This document shows positions 30,029 to 39,164 of a stretch of 64,000 bases of DNA, piece by piece (the stretch's first letter is position 1; every line of letters begins with the position of its first letter). The notes beneath the pieces are model-generated. The model saw only the letters and a list, made by a program, of their open reading frames with translations. It was not told the DNA's origin and searched no databases. The stretch is from Saccharopolyspora kobensis (GTDB lineage: Bacteria > Actinomycetota > Actinomycetes > Mycobacteriales > Pseudonocardiaceae). The translations under genes and the position numbers were made by a program. The DNA lies in contig NZ_FNVB01000005.1 of assembly GCF_900108315.1 (NCBI RefSeq), positions 124,001-188,000 of the forward strand. The letters run 5' to 3'.

Positions 30029-30700
30029 TCATCGTGATCGCTGCTGGCTGAGCACTCCGCGCTCCTGCTCGACCTTGGCGATCAGCACCCACACCGTCTG
30101 GCCTGCGCGGCCGGAGGCGCTGTGCTGCGGGCGGCTTCCGACCCAGTGCGGCAGCCGCGCCAGGATCCCGCCGACGGCCGCGCCGATCGTGTTGCACACG
30201 ACGTCGTCGGTCGCCGCGACCCGCCCGGGCACGGCCAGGAACTGGATCAGCTCGATCGACACCGACAGCAGCAGCCCGGCGAAGGCGATCTTGACGACGC
30301 TGTCGAACCACGGCAGCCGCTGCGGCGCCAGCACCGCCAGCGGCACCAGCAGGAGCACGTTCCCGGCCAGCTGGACCCAGGGCAGCACATCGCCCGGGCC
30401 GGCCGTCAGCGCCATCGACACGTCCTTGCCGAGGCTGGGTCGCACGGGTTCGGCCGCAGGCGGCTGCGGGAGGAAGACCAGGTATCCGACGCAGAGCGCC
30501 GAGTACGCGAGCGCCCCGTCGAGCAGCGGCTCCCGCGGGTCGGGGCCGCTGCGAGCCACTGCGCGCGCCACCGCGGATCCCATTCCCACCGCCAGCGAGA
30601 GCGGGAGCAGAACAGTCACCACGGGCGCGAATCCGTCGAATGCCACGAGAACCTGCTGCACGTCCGCCGCACTTCCTCTGGCCGCCATCGCCAGGAACAC
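30029..30700 (-). CDS. VanZ family membrane protein
   Basis: 223-aa protein with about five membrane helices. VanZ features: QLAGNVLLLVPLAVLAP, then SIELIQFL and the D-D-V-x-x-N-T-x-G motif in ATDDVVCNTIGAAVGG. GTG 30700 or ATG 30688 may be the start. The role in Actinobacteria is unclear; the name comes from teicoplanin resistance. Confidence 0.88.
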   Translation of the reverse strand: MFLAMAARGSAADVQQVLVAFDGFAPVVTVLLPLSLAVGMGSAVARAVARSGPDPREPLLDGALAYSALCVGYLVFLPQPPAAEPVRPSLGKDVSMALTAGPGDVLPWVQLAGNVLLLVPLAVLAPQRLPWFDSVVKIAFAGLLLSVSIELIQFLAVPGRVAATDDVVCNTIGAAVGGILARLPHWVGSRPQHSASGRAGQTVWVLIAKVEQERGVLSQQRSR

Positions 30701-32190
30701 CCGGCCACCGAAGAATCCACAATGGATCTACCGGCGAACCGGAAACCGTTGGGAATGAGCATCTCCAGCGGTCGGCGTTGACCGACATCTGCACGAGAAT
30801 CAGGGTTCAGCAGCGGACGGACGTCGTCCCCGAGAGCCACGATGCCCGCCCACCAATCCGGGAAAGTCGATGAAACAGCAGGTGAGACGCCACGTCGTCA
30901 CCCCAGCAGGGGTTCGCTGCACGCCCGCACCTCCCGACTCGCCCGCGCCACTTCCAGTGCTTGAGAATTCGACCCGGTCAGCCCCGAAGATAACGACCAG
31001 GGCACAAGGCATCAGCACCCTGACCAAAACCCGCCAGTCTTATCGGAACTGTCCACAGCGGACCGGAAAACCGATTCAAGAACTCCCCACCAGTAATTTT
31101 TACGCGGCGGACAACACCCCGAGATCCCCTATTCACACAATTAACACCGAGCCCGCAAAGCCCCCGATGCGAATTTCGCCCAACCCCAGGTGAACACCAA
31201 CCGAACTCCGCACCACCACACCCGCCACCACCTAGGCACCGCTCGCCCGACGTCTCGGGGAGCCCCGTCAAGCCCTGCCCCACACAGCTCGGCGGCTCGG
31301 TAGCGCGCCAAGCCGAACCAGCCACCCGCCGAGCCGGGTGAAGCCGACACAGCTGCGCAGAGATCGTGCGCGCAAAACGGTGCCAGAACACCGCTATTCA
31401 CTCACGCCCCCACAGCCTCTAGCTGGCAGCGCCGGGCCCACCACCATGGACCCGCACGACGAAAGCACCCACCCGGACGCGCCGGCCCACAGGGCCAGCC
31501 CAACCCGATCCTTCGAATCCCAAACCCAGTCCTCATCATCCAGCCGATCGCCGGGACCACCGACCACGACCTTGTCGAGGTCTTCGATCCGGCCGTCGTC
31601 GAGGATGCGGAACCGAAGCTGCTCGCCAGCGCATCGATCTCGGCCAGCGGCCGCTGAGCCGCTTCGACCGCTCCCACGTTGGCGATGAGAGCTCGCCGCA
31701 CCACCGCAACCAATGAGTTCGCGCAGGTTCTGCCCGAGGGCACCGTGCCGGGCCTCCGCCGCCCGCGCCGCGTCACCCTGCCCCCTGCGCTTTCCGGATG
31801 CGGTGAGCTCGTGTCCATCCAGCTACGGCCAGCGCTCGACACCGCCGTGGTGCTGGACAGCGCCAGCTGATCTTCTCCCCGATCGCGCCGAGCCGCGTTT
31901 CCCAGCTTGTCCAACCACCGAGAATCTTACGCCCGACGCCTTCCGCAGTTCTCCGACAAAAACTTGGTAGCTCATTGGTCCTCCCCAGCCGAGAAACCCG
32001 CCAAGCTCGGTTCAGGACCATGCAGCTTCCAGCAAGCTCTCCGCGCTGCGGCGCAACGGGTGAAGATGCGACGCAGAAGGCGCGGCCTCAGGTCCACGCA
32101 CACCCGACCATTACTCCACTCGGGCGAAATTCGGTTGAACTCGATCAAGTGACGTGAACCACGAACGAACGGCTGGCAAACTCACTTTGC
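30701..32190. other. About 1.5 kb region with no intact gene
   Basis: Between the VanZ gene and the large ATPase gene. Open frames here are short, overlap on both strands and lack the third-position G/C bias, and the stretch around 31020-31200 is notably AT-richer than the chromosome. One segment (31394-31640, minus) still reads like a real protein. I take this as decayed or recombined DNA at the edge of an acquired island. Confidence 0.5.
31394..31640 (-). pseudogene. Possible C-terminal remnant of a decayed gene
   Basis: One minus-strand frame reads LRFRILDDGRIEDLDKVVVG followed by GDRLDDEDWVWDSKDRVGLA and ends at a TAG at 31394-31396. This acidic, balanced composition is protein-like, but upstream in the same frame the sequence turns low-complexity and no start or ribosome site is seen. 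A plausible upstream part lies in another frame, suggesting a frameshift near 31640. Family not recognised. Confidence 0.3.
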
Positions 32191-35100
32191 GTGACCGGAC
32201 TGACGGAGCAGGTACGAAAGTGGCTAGTTTCGCTCAACGAAGACGAGTTAGGCACCGTGCTCACGGTATGCGACCGGTTACGCTCCGCCGCGAAGCTGCC
32301 CACGGTACCGAAGTGGGCTCCGGCAACGGCCCGAGTCCAAGCGGCATGTCGAATATGGGCTCAGCGGGCTTCCGGGAAGGAGCTCGAGTTCGTCATCGCG
32401 AGCGCAGTTCCTGCTGTTGCGGACCTGCTCGTCGAGCAATACGGGTGGCCACCGAAGAACGTCAAGGAACCCGATCTCGAACGACTCACCGAGATGCTGA
32501 CCACGCTGGGGCGTCCTATCGGCTTGCTCGGGCTCTACGCACTTCTGCTGTCGGACCAGCCGGCCAGCCAATTGGCCAGGGAACACCATGGGGCGCTGGA
32601 GAAAGCCCTGCAAGCAGCAATCCCGAAAAAGGTTCCCGCACCGACGGAGAAGCCGGGTTCCCATCACCGCCCGCTCGCGGGACCGAGCGGAGGCACTGAA
32701 ATCCCCGACCACGCAATGGATGCCAATCCACCCGGCATCGATGCGGCAGCGCTCGACCAGCTGACGGAAGGCCTGACCAAGCTCCAAGAACTCGCGGGTA
32801 CTCTCGCGACCCGCCTGCGCGCAACCGCTGGTGACGTTGAAGTCGGACGTGCTATCCCCGCAGGGTTGAACGCGCTGCTGACCAGCTATGACGAGCAGCT
32901 TGAAAACCTGGCAGCAGAGCTGGCGAAGTACGACCGAACGTGTTCCGCATCCGGTTTCGACGCTGTCGAGCAACAACTCGCGGTGTGGCGTTCCGATCTT
33001 GCAGACAAGGAACACGCGCGGCGTCAGCAAGTGGCCAAAAGGATCGACGAGCTCAAGCGGTCGATATCCGGCGTCGACGATCTGATCGCGAACAATCCAG
33101 TCCCCGGATTGCCAGATATTCGGGCCAAATACCAGCGGCAGTTGGACGAATTGCTCGCCTCCCTCGCAGAAGAACACACCGTTTGCACTGATGCAGTGCC
33201 TGAAGTCAGTCACCCGTCAAGCGACCAGAACGACGACGCGCTAGCAGCTGATGAGGAACAGCCGGTCGTCGACCATGAGGCTGATCCGGAACAACCGGAA
33301 TCCACTACTTGTTCCCGCACTCCCGTTGTGGATGCTGTCACGGAACCGGAACCGGAACCGGAACCGGAGGCCGAGGCCGAGGCCGAGGCCGAGGCCGAGG
33401 CCGAAACGGGCTCCGCGGAGGAGTCACCGCTCGACTCCCCGTGGGAGGAGGGAACGCCGCCGGTGGCAGTTGCGCTGGTGGAGTCCGGCCGGCTCGCCGA
33501 GGCATACTGGGTCACTGCGATGTCGGCTGAGCCGGATCGTCGCAGCGCCGTCCTGAGTTTCGCCACCGCTGCCTACAACGCTCACAACAGCGAAGACGCG
33601 ACTGCTGTACTGGGTTCATTCGCGCTGAACGGTCAAGAACTCGGCCGTGACACCGACGCCGCCGTACTCGCCACCACCAGTCTGCTCCGCGCAGGGTTGG
33701 TCGCTGGATGGGGACCGCAAATGCTCGCCCAGCTGGAACCGACGCTCGGCATACTCCCCACTCCGTGGCACGAACTGCTCAAAACTGCAATCCGAGCGAC
33801 CCGGGTTCAGTACCGGATCGAACCGACGGTCGGCGTACCTCTTACGGCCGACACCGATGAGATCCGAACGGAACTGGGAAGACGCGCCGCCAGCCTGGCG
33901 GCAGACCTCCCGCACCGGAAGAACCTCTACCAACGAGGAACCCGGGTGCTGCAGCGGCTGGTTCGAGAAGGCCAACCCCTGGACAACGGTCTCCAAGCGG
34001 TGATCGCCTGGTCAAACGGTACAGGGAGCAACGAGCAACTCACGTCGGCACTGGAAAGTTTCACCGGGCACGACGTGGCCGATGAGCTGATCGAAGCCGC
34101 CGATGCTGCAGTTCGCACGCCCAAGCAGACGCGAGAACCCATCATCGCTGGGGCGCGACGCGGACTCCAAAGGGCCGTCGACGAGGTCGCCGCTCTGGTA
34201 CGGGAAGCGCACGCGGTCAGCGCGCGGATCGGGTCCGCGGGTTCAAAGGACCTGGCCGTCGGCGATGCACTTAGGCGCGCGGTCACCGCCTTGCAGGAGC
34301 AACCGACCCCACCAGGCATGGCAGGCAGCGCGGTGAAGCTGCTGCGGGATTGGCTGGCCGATCCCAGCAACACATCTGCGCCTGCTTCGCTGGGCCGCCA
34401 GCTGACTCTGACCGATGACGGTAGCTCGACCGAGCCGACCACGGATGTCCTTCTTCCGCTCACCGACCTGCCATGGGCAGCCGATGGACGTCCCGATCCC
34501 ACCCACCCGGCCACCTCGGCGGTACTCGCTCGACTGACCCGACCGTTCGACATCACAGAGGCCGTCGCGGCGTACTGCAAGCGCGGAGACCTGCGCAGAG
34601 CGACTCGCATCCTCGAACTCCACGAGCACAACTACTGGGGAATGGAGGCGGACGGCGCACGCCTTCAGCAGAACATCAACGCCGCAAGGCAGGATTGGAT
34701 TGCGCGGCATCGCAAAGCGGTGGTCGAGGCCCGCGACCTGTTCGACCGGGTGCGCGCTCAGAACCTGCTGACCCAGAGCGACGACAGCACTGTCAGCGGG
34801 CGGATCGAAGCACTCACCACGGTAAGCGACGACGACTACCACGCGGCGTCACGGCACCTGGCCAACCTGGTCGGCGAGCTGACGAACCTGCAGCAGGCCC
34901 GCATCGACGAGCTCGACGCCCAGCTGGACACCCTCCAGATGTCCGATGCAGATCGTCTGCGCATCCGCGGCCTGCTCGAAGAAGGTGACACCGTCACCGC
35001 GACCGAATTCCTCTCCTTCGCTCTGGAAGGGAAGTCGCTCCCGGACAACTTCGACCCGGGCACCGAAGACCTCAGCGTGTTCACCCAGTTCCTCGAGGAA

Positions 35101-37764
35101 GGATTCAGGAACAAGCTCGACACACCGCACACGAGCGTGCATCGTTGGGCTGAGCTGGCCGAACCGGACACGCCGCTGACAAACCAGGCGAAGATCGGGA
35201 TCGAAGCATGGGACTTCCTGACCGACCCGACCGCCCGGGCCAGGAGCAACCTCGCGGACAACGTGCGGAACATCCTCCACACGCTCGGGGTGAACTGCGC
35301 CGCTCGTCCCAACGCGGTCCAGCCGCGCGCGCGACGTGGCTTCCGCGTGTACCGCGTCAGCGCCACTCCGAACGACGGTTCCTACATTTCGGATCTCGGT
35401 TCTTCGGCCGTCGAATACACGGTCACCGTCGTGCTCGACGAGCGCCGTGGCCGGTCACTTCTCAACGTCCTCGACCCGGAAGACACCTCGCGTGCCAACA
35501 TCGTGCTGTACCCGCACGCCATGGATTCAACGACCAGGCAGGAAATCGCCGCCAACGCCGCGGACAGTAAGGCGAAGGCCCTCGTAGTAGACCCGGCGGC
35601 GTTCGGCTGGATTGCGGCGAAGAGGCCGAGCTCATGGCGGGCAACACAACGCATCACCCTGCCGTGGACGATCTTCGAACCGTACAAACCCTTCGTTGCC
35701 GGCTTGGTCCCGCCGGAGGTCTTCGTCGGTCGCGAAACGGAGATGTACCAGGTCACCGATCCCGACGGCGGGCTCTTCGTCTACGGCGGCAGGCAGCTCG
35801 GCAAATCGGCACTGCTGCGACGTGTTCACTCCACATTCCACAACGGCGACACCAGGCGCTCGATCTACCTGGACTTGAAGGCCAAAGGAATCGGTGAAGC
35901 CGAGCCGGCTTCCCGGATCTGGCGAGCGCTGACGATCGAACTCAAGAACTGCGGAGTCCTCGGCCCCAAGGTGTCCGATGAGGCTCCGCCGGACACCATC
36001 ATCAACAACGTCAAAGCGTGGCTGGCCGAGAGCCCCAGGCGGCGGCTTCTCATGCTGGCGGACGAAGCAGACGCGTTCCTGACCGCGGACTCCCGCGGTG
36101 AATCGACTCCGGGCGGGATCTCACACTTCAGGAACGTGCTGGGACTCAAGGAACTCATGGAGTCCACCGAACGCCGGTTCAAGGTCGTCTTCGCCGGATT
36201 GCACCAGGTTCAGCGCTTCGGCCACATCTCCAACGTTCCGCTCGTGCACGGTGGTCCCGAAATCCTCATCGGTCCGCTCAAGCCACTGGACGCCCGCAAA
36301 CTGGTGGTCGACCCGATGGCCGCGCTGGGCTACCGGTTCGAACGCCCGGAATTGGTCTGGCGTCTGCTGTCGGCCACCAACTACCAGGCGAGCTTGATCC
36401 AGATCTTCTGCGAGGAGCTGGTCCGCACGCTCCACCGCAGGCGGGGACGCAGCCAATCGGTGCCGGTCCTGGTGACCGAGGACGATGTCGAGGCCGTGGC
36501 CGCGAGCGACTGGGTACGCAGCAGGATCGCAGAACGCCTCCGCATTACGATCAATCTCGACGACCGCTACCGTGTGCTCACCCTGGTGATCGCGCTGTTC
36601 AGCCTGAACGACTCCTTCGGCACCGACTACGGTCCCGAGGAACTCCTCGAAGAGGCTCGACGTCGCTGGCACGCCGGGTTCGTCGAGCTCACCGCCTCGC
36701 AGGTGAGCATCTACCTGGATGAGATGGTCGGGCTCGGACTGCTGAGCCGGCTTCCACAAAAAAAGCGGTACACCGTGCGGAGTCCCAACGTCATCAACAT
36801 GCTGGGCACCAAAGCGGACTTGGAGCGGGAGCTCGCGGAAACCGACTTCGACCGGCCCTACGAGTACAACCCCCGGGAAGCCCGTCGGCTGCTGGCCTGC
36901 GACGAGCACGGCCGCGAATTCCACAGCCCGCTGACCGATGGCCAGCTCCACGACCTCACCTTCAACTCCGGAATCTCCGTGATCACCGGAAGCACGGCGC
37001 TGGGGATCAATCGGGTGCCGGACGCGATCCAGAACTACGCGGAGATGCGCGGTACTCGGGTCGAGAAGGTCAGCTCCGACAAAGAGCTGAAGAAGGCCGT
37101 GACCGATGCCGTGCGTCGGCGAAGCTCCCCGACGATCATCATCGTCGATGCGCTGAAGATGCCGCTGGCGGAGGTCGATTCGGTTTCCGGATGGCTCGTC
37201 GACAGGCTCGTAAAGAAGACGTCGCCGCAGAACGTCTCGGCGGTGCTTCTCGCCACACCCACCGTCGCACCGACCGCGGCCGGCAAGGCCGACACCGAGC
37301 CGGTACGTCTGGAGCGGTGGACCGCCAGGAGCGTGCGGAGCTGGCCCGAATGCCCGTTCGACGTCCCCGAAACGCGGGAACTCCTGATCAAGGCCACCGG
37401 TGGCTGGCCGGAACTGGTCGAGCGAACGATTTCGTGGGTCATAAACGGGGGTTTGACCTTGAAAAGCGCGGTGCAGCGGGCGGAGAAGAATCTCAGCGAC
37501 TCCGCGGCCTACCACGCCCACCTCGCATCGTGCGGTCTCGATGAGAACCTCATCCGCCGGCTGGAGAACTGGGTGGAGTACTTCCAGCCCGGTGAGATTG
37601 TTCCGCCGGAAGACGTAGACGCGGCTCTGGAGACTGATCGGGGCTCCAGCCAGGCGCTGCTGGATCACCTGTCGATGCTCGGTGTGCTCGACGAGTACGA
37701 GGACGGTGTGGCCGTGGACATGGTGGTGCACCGCTGTCTGCAGTCGCTCCGCGGTACGTCATGA
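32191..37764 (+). CDS. Giant multidomain P-loop (STAND/AAA-like) ATPase, candidate defence sensor
   Basis: 1857-aa protein. In order: a helical N-terminal domain (1-150); coiled-coil-like helices (about 225-330); an acidic Glu-Pro/Glu-Ala linker (385-405); a long helical region with a second coiled coil (about 835-930); a beta-rich segment (1040-1165); then VPPEVFVGRE leading into an NTPase with Walker A GGRQLGKSAL (1199-1208) and Walker B LLMLADEAD (D1291, E1292). A winged-helix-like part (about 1470-1537) and a second ATPase-like module (about 1580-1750) follow. The second P-loop is degenerate (GSTALGINR) but keeps IIIVD and TGGWPELVE. GTG 32191 lacks a clear ribosome site and may be leaderless. 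The 462-aa gene overlaps its stop. Lower GC than neighbours. Confidence 0.85.
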   Translation: MTGLTEQVRKWLVSLNEDELGTVLTVCDRLRSAAKLPTVPKWAPATARVQAACRIWAQRASGKELEFVIASAVPAVADLLVEQYGWPPKNVKEPDLERLTEMLTTLGRPIGLLGLYALLLSDQPASQLAREHHGALEKALQAAIPKKVPAPTEKPGSHHRPLAGPSGGTEIPDHAMDANPPGIDAAALDQLTEGLTKLQELAGTLATRLRATAGDVEVGRAIPAGLNALLTSYDEQLENLAAELAKYDRTCSASGFDAVEQQLAVWRSDLADKEHARRQQVAKRIDELKRSISGVDDLIANNPVPGLPDIRAKYQRQLDELLASLAEEHTVCTDAVPEVSHPSSDQNDDALAADEEQPVVDHEADPEQPESTTCSRTPVVDAVTEPEPEPEPEAEAEAEAEAEAETGSAEESPLDSPWEEGTPPVAVALVESGRLAEAYWVTAMSAEPDRRSAVLSFATAAYNAHNSEDATAVLGSFALNGQELGRDTDAAVLATTSLLRAGLVAGWGPQMLAQLEPTLGILPTPWHELLKTAIRATRVQYRIEPTVGVPLTADTDEIRTELGRRAASLAADLPHRKNLYQRGTRVLQRLVREGQPLDNGLQAVIAWSNGTGSNEQLTSALESFTGHDVADELIEAADAAVRTPKQTREPIIAGARRGLQRAVDEVAALVREAHAVSARIGSAGSKDLAVGDALRRAVTALQEQPTPPGMAGSAVKLLRDWLADPSNTSAPASLGRQLTLTDDGSSTEPTTDVLLPLTDLPWAADGRPDPTHPATSAVLARLTRPFDITEAVAAYCKRGDLRRATRILELHEHNYWGMEADGARLQQNINAARQDWIARHRKAVVEARDLFDRVRAQNLLTQSDDSTVSGRIEALTTVSDDDYHAASRHLANLVGELTNLQQARIDELDAQLDTLQMSDADRLRIRGLLEEGDTVTATEFLSFALEGKSLPDNFDPGTEDLSVFTQFLEEGFRNKLDTPHTSVHRWAELAEPDTPLTNQAKIGIEAWDFLTDPTARARSNLADNVRNILHTLGVNCAARPNAVQPRARRGFRVYRVSATPNDGSYISDLGSSAVEYTVTVVLDERRGRSLLNVLDPEDTSRANIVLYPHAMDSTTRQEIAANAADSKAKALVVDPAAFGWIAAKRPSSWRATQRITLPWTIFEPYKPFVAGLVPPEVFVGRETEMYQVTDPDGGLFVYGGRQLGKSALLRRVHSTFHNGDTRRSIYLDLKAKGIGEAEPASRIWRALTIELKNCGVLGPKVSDEAPPDTIINNVKAWLAESPRRRLLMLADEADAFLTADSRGESTPGGISHFRNVLGLKELMESTERRFKVVFAGLHQVQRFGHISNVPLVHGGPEILIGPLKPLDARKLVVDPMAALGYRFERPELVWRLLSATNYQASLIQIFCEELVRTLHRRRGRSQSVPVLVTEDDVEAVAASDWVRSRIAERLRITINLDDRYRVLTLVIALFSLNDSFGTDYGPEELLEEARRRWHAGFVELTASQVSIYLDEMVGLGLLSRLPQKKRYTVRSPNVINMLGTKADLERELAETDFDRPYEYNPREARRLLACDEHGREFHSPLTDGQLHDLTFNSGISVITGSTALGINRVPDAIQNYAEMRGTRVEKVSSDKELKKAVTDAVRRRSSPTIIIVDALKMPLAEVDSVSGWLVDRLVKKTSPQNVSAVLLATPTVAPTAAGKADTEPVRLERWTARSVRSWPECPFDVPETRELLIKATGGWPELVERTISWVINGGLTLKSAVQRAEKNLSDSAAYHAHLASCGLDENLIRRLENWVEYFQPGEIVPPEDVDAALETDRGSSQALLDHLSMLGVLDEYEDGVAVDMVVHRCLQSLRGTS
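33342..33404 (+). repeat. Hexanucleotide tandem repeats in the ATPase gene
   Basis: About four GGAACC units followed by about six GAGGCC units, in frame, coding for the Glu-Pro then Glu-Ala run. Copy-number change would lengthen or shorten the linker without shifting the frame. Confidence 0.85.
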
Positions 37765-39149
37765 GCAAGCCGTGGAGCCTGCTGACGCTCCCTGGCCCTC
37801 GCAAGCACTTGGAGTCGATCAGCGCTGTTCTGGACAACGGTATGAGCTGCGTGTGGCTCATACCGGACGAGTTCGTGAAGAACGGCTTCGCCGACGATCT
37901 GCTCGACGAACTCGCCATCGCCCACGACAGCGTGCATATTCCTGCTCCAGAGGAGACACAGTGCGATGGCGGTGGGAGGGCACACGCTGTCGTCCCCACT
38001 CTCACCGCTCGCCCGACGAACGATCTTCCGGCGTGGGCACAGGACACGTTCAGCGGCCTGGCCGGATTCGACGCTCCGACCTCATCATCAACAGTTGCGG
38101 TGGCACCACGGACGACGTCGGTGGCGGAGCGGATCGTTCAGCTGCTCGGCCTGCAGACGAAGGCGTATTCCGATGAGATCCACGCCATCGTCGCCGAACC
38201 ACTGCTGCACGGCAAAGTGCTCGTGGTGCGTGGTTGGCGGGAACAGGATCGAGACTCCCTGGCCAGCGTGCTGACCCGGCTGACTTCGTTGGTGAAGGAA
38301 GAGGGACTGCAGCCCGAGCATCGCCCGCGCATCTTGCTGGCGACCCGAGAAAACGACCTTCCCCGCACGGCATTGGACCGCCTCGACCAGATGACCACCC
38401 GAGTCCGGTGGTGGTGGGGAGCGGTCGGCAGACTCGATACCGCAGTCGTCGTTGCCTCCGCACGCCCTAAGTTCAGCGGCAAGATCTCTCATGCAAGTTC
38501 GTTGCGCGAGATCGTGGCTCTCGATGTGATCACCGAAGTCGCCGGCCCTGACCTGTGGCTGGCCGAACATCTGGCGGTCTCCTGGGACGGTCTGATCTCT
38601 TCTCTCGGCGACGAGATAGAGGCTGCCACACGCGATCTCACCGGAGAATGTCACCACGTGGGCGTTCAGCGAGGTCACAGTGGCAACCGGCCACCGCACG
38701 AGCTGCGTCCGCTGTGGCGTCTCGCAATGGCCGATTTGTGGGAACACCAGCTCCGGGTCAGCCCCGCTGCGAATCGCCCGAAGCGGGACGGTATCGGGTT
38801 GAACACCTTGATCTGGCGAGGTCAGAACAGAGCCCTGATGCCCATCGTGGACGAGTACCGCGGACAAATCGAGATGAGCTTCCGCAAGAGAGCTTCGCAA
38901 GCCGTGCTGACCGACGTGACCCAGCAAGAAGGACCGCGCAAGTCCGCACCGGCTCAGCCCCGCAGGACAGTGCTGGAACTCGGAGCCATGGCCTGGGCGA
39001 TCTCGAGCAGGAGAGTCCGTCTCACCCAGGCGGACAACGAACTGCTGTTCAGCTTATTGGACGTGCGCAACTCGCTGGCTCACCTCCAGCCCATAACCGA
39101 CGAGATGATCGAACGCCTGGCACATGCTCTGCCCGGAGAGCGCCACTGA
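37761..39149 (+). CDS. Partner protein with C-terminal HEPN-type RNase motif, candidate effector
   Basis: 462-aa protein starting at an ATG that overlaps the ATPase stop by 4 bp (ATGA). The N-terminal part (SLLTLPGPRKHLESISAVL, then CVWLIPDEFV) resembles a degenerate ATPase domain without a lysine P-loop; residues about 150-240 look Rossmann-like, with ILLATRENDLP and VVVASARPKF. Helices around LIWRGQNRALMPIVDEYR lead to DVRNSLAHL with R436, N437 and H441. That is the R-N-x3-H form of the HEPN ribonuclease motif. I infer an RNA-cleaving effector controlled by the upstream ATPase. HEPN assignment rests on the motif and flanking helices only. Confidence 0.8.
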   Translation: MSKPWSLLTLPGPRKHLESISAVLDNGMSCVWLIPDEFVKNGFADDLLDELAIAHDSVHIPAPEETQCDGGGRAHAVVPTLTARPTNDLPAWAQDTFSGLAGFDAPTSSSTVAVAPRTTSVAERIVQLLGLQTKAYSDEIHAIVAEPLLHGKVLVVRGWREQDRDSLASVLTRLTSLVKEEGLQPEHRPRILLATRENDLPRTALDRLDQMTTRVRWWWGAVGRLDTAVVVASARPKFSGKISHASSLREIVALDVITEVAGPDLWLAEHLAVSWDGLISSLGDEIEAATRDLTGECHHVGVQRGHSGNRPPHELRPLWRLAMADLWEHQLRVSPAANRPKRDGIGLNTLIWRGQNRALMPIVDEYRGQIEMSFRKRASQAVLTDVTQQEGPRKSAPAQPRRTVLELGAMAWAISSRRVRLTQADNELLFSLLDVRNSLAHLQPITDEMIERLAHALPGERH

Positions 39150-39164
39150 CGGTTGCCTGGTAGA

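Noticed and set aside
30870..31401. Several short frames in the decayed region
   Set aside because: Overlapping in all frames, no codon-position bias, no ribosome sites.
36121..37731. Long open frame on the minus strand opposite the giant ATPase gene
   Set aside because: It mirrors the coding frame of the plus-strand gene, which has clear ATPase motifs; the minus-strand translation has no recognisable domain.
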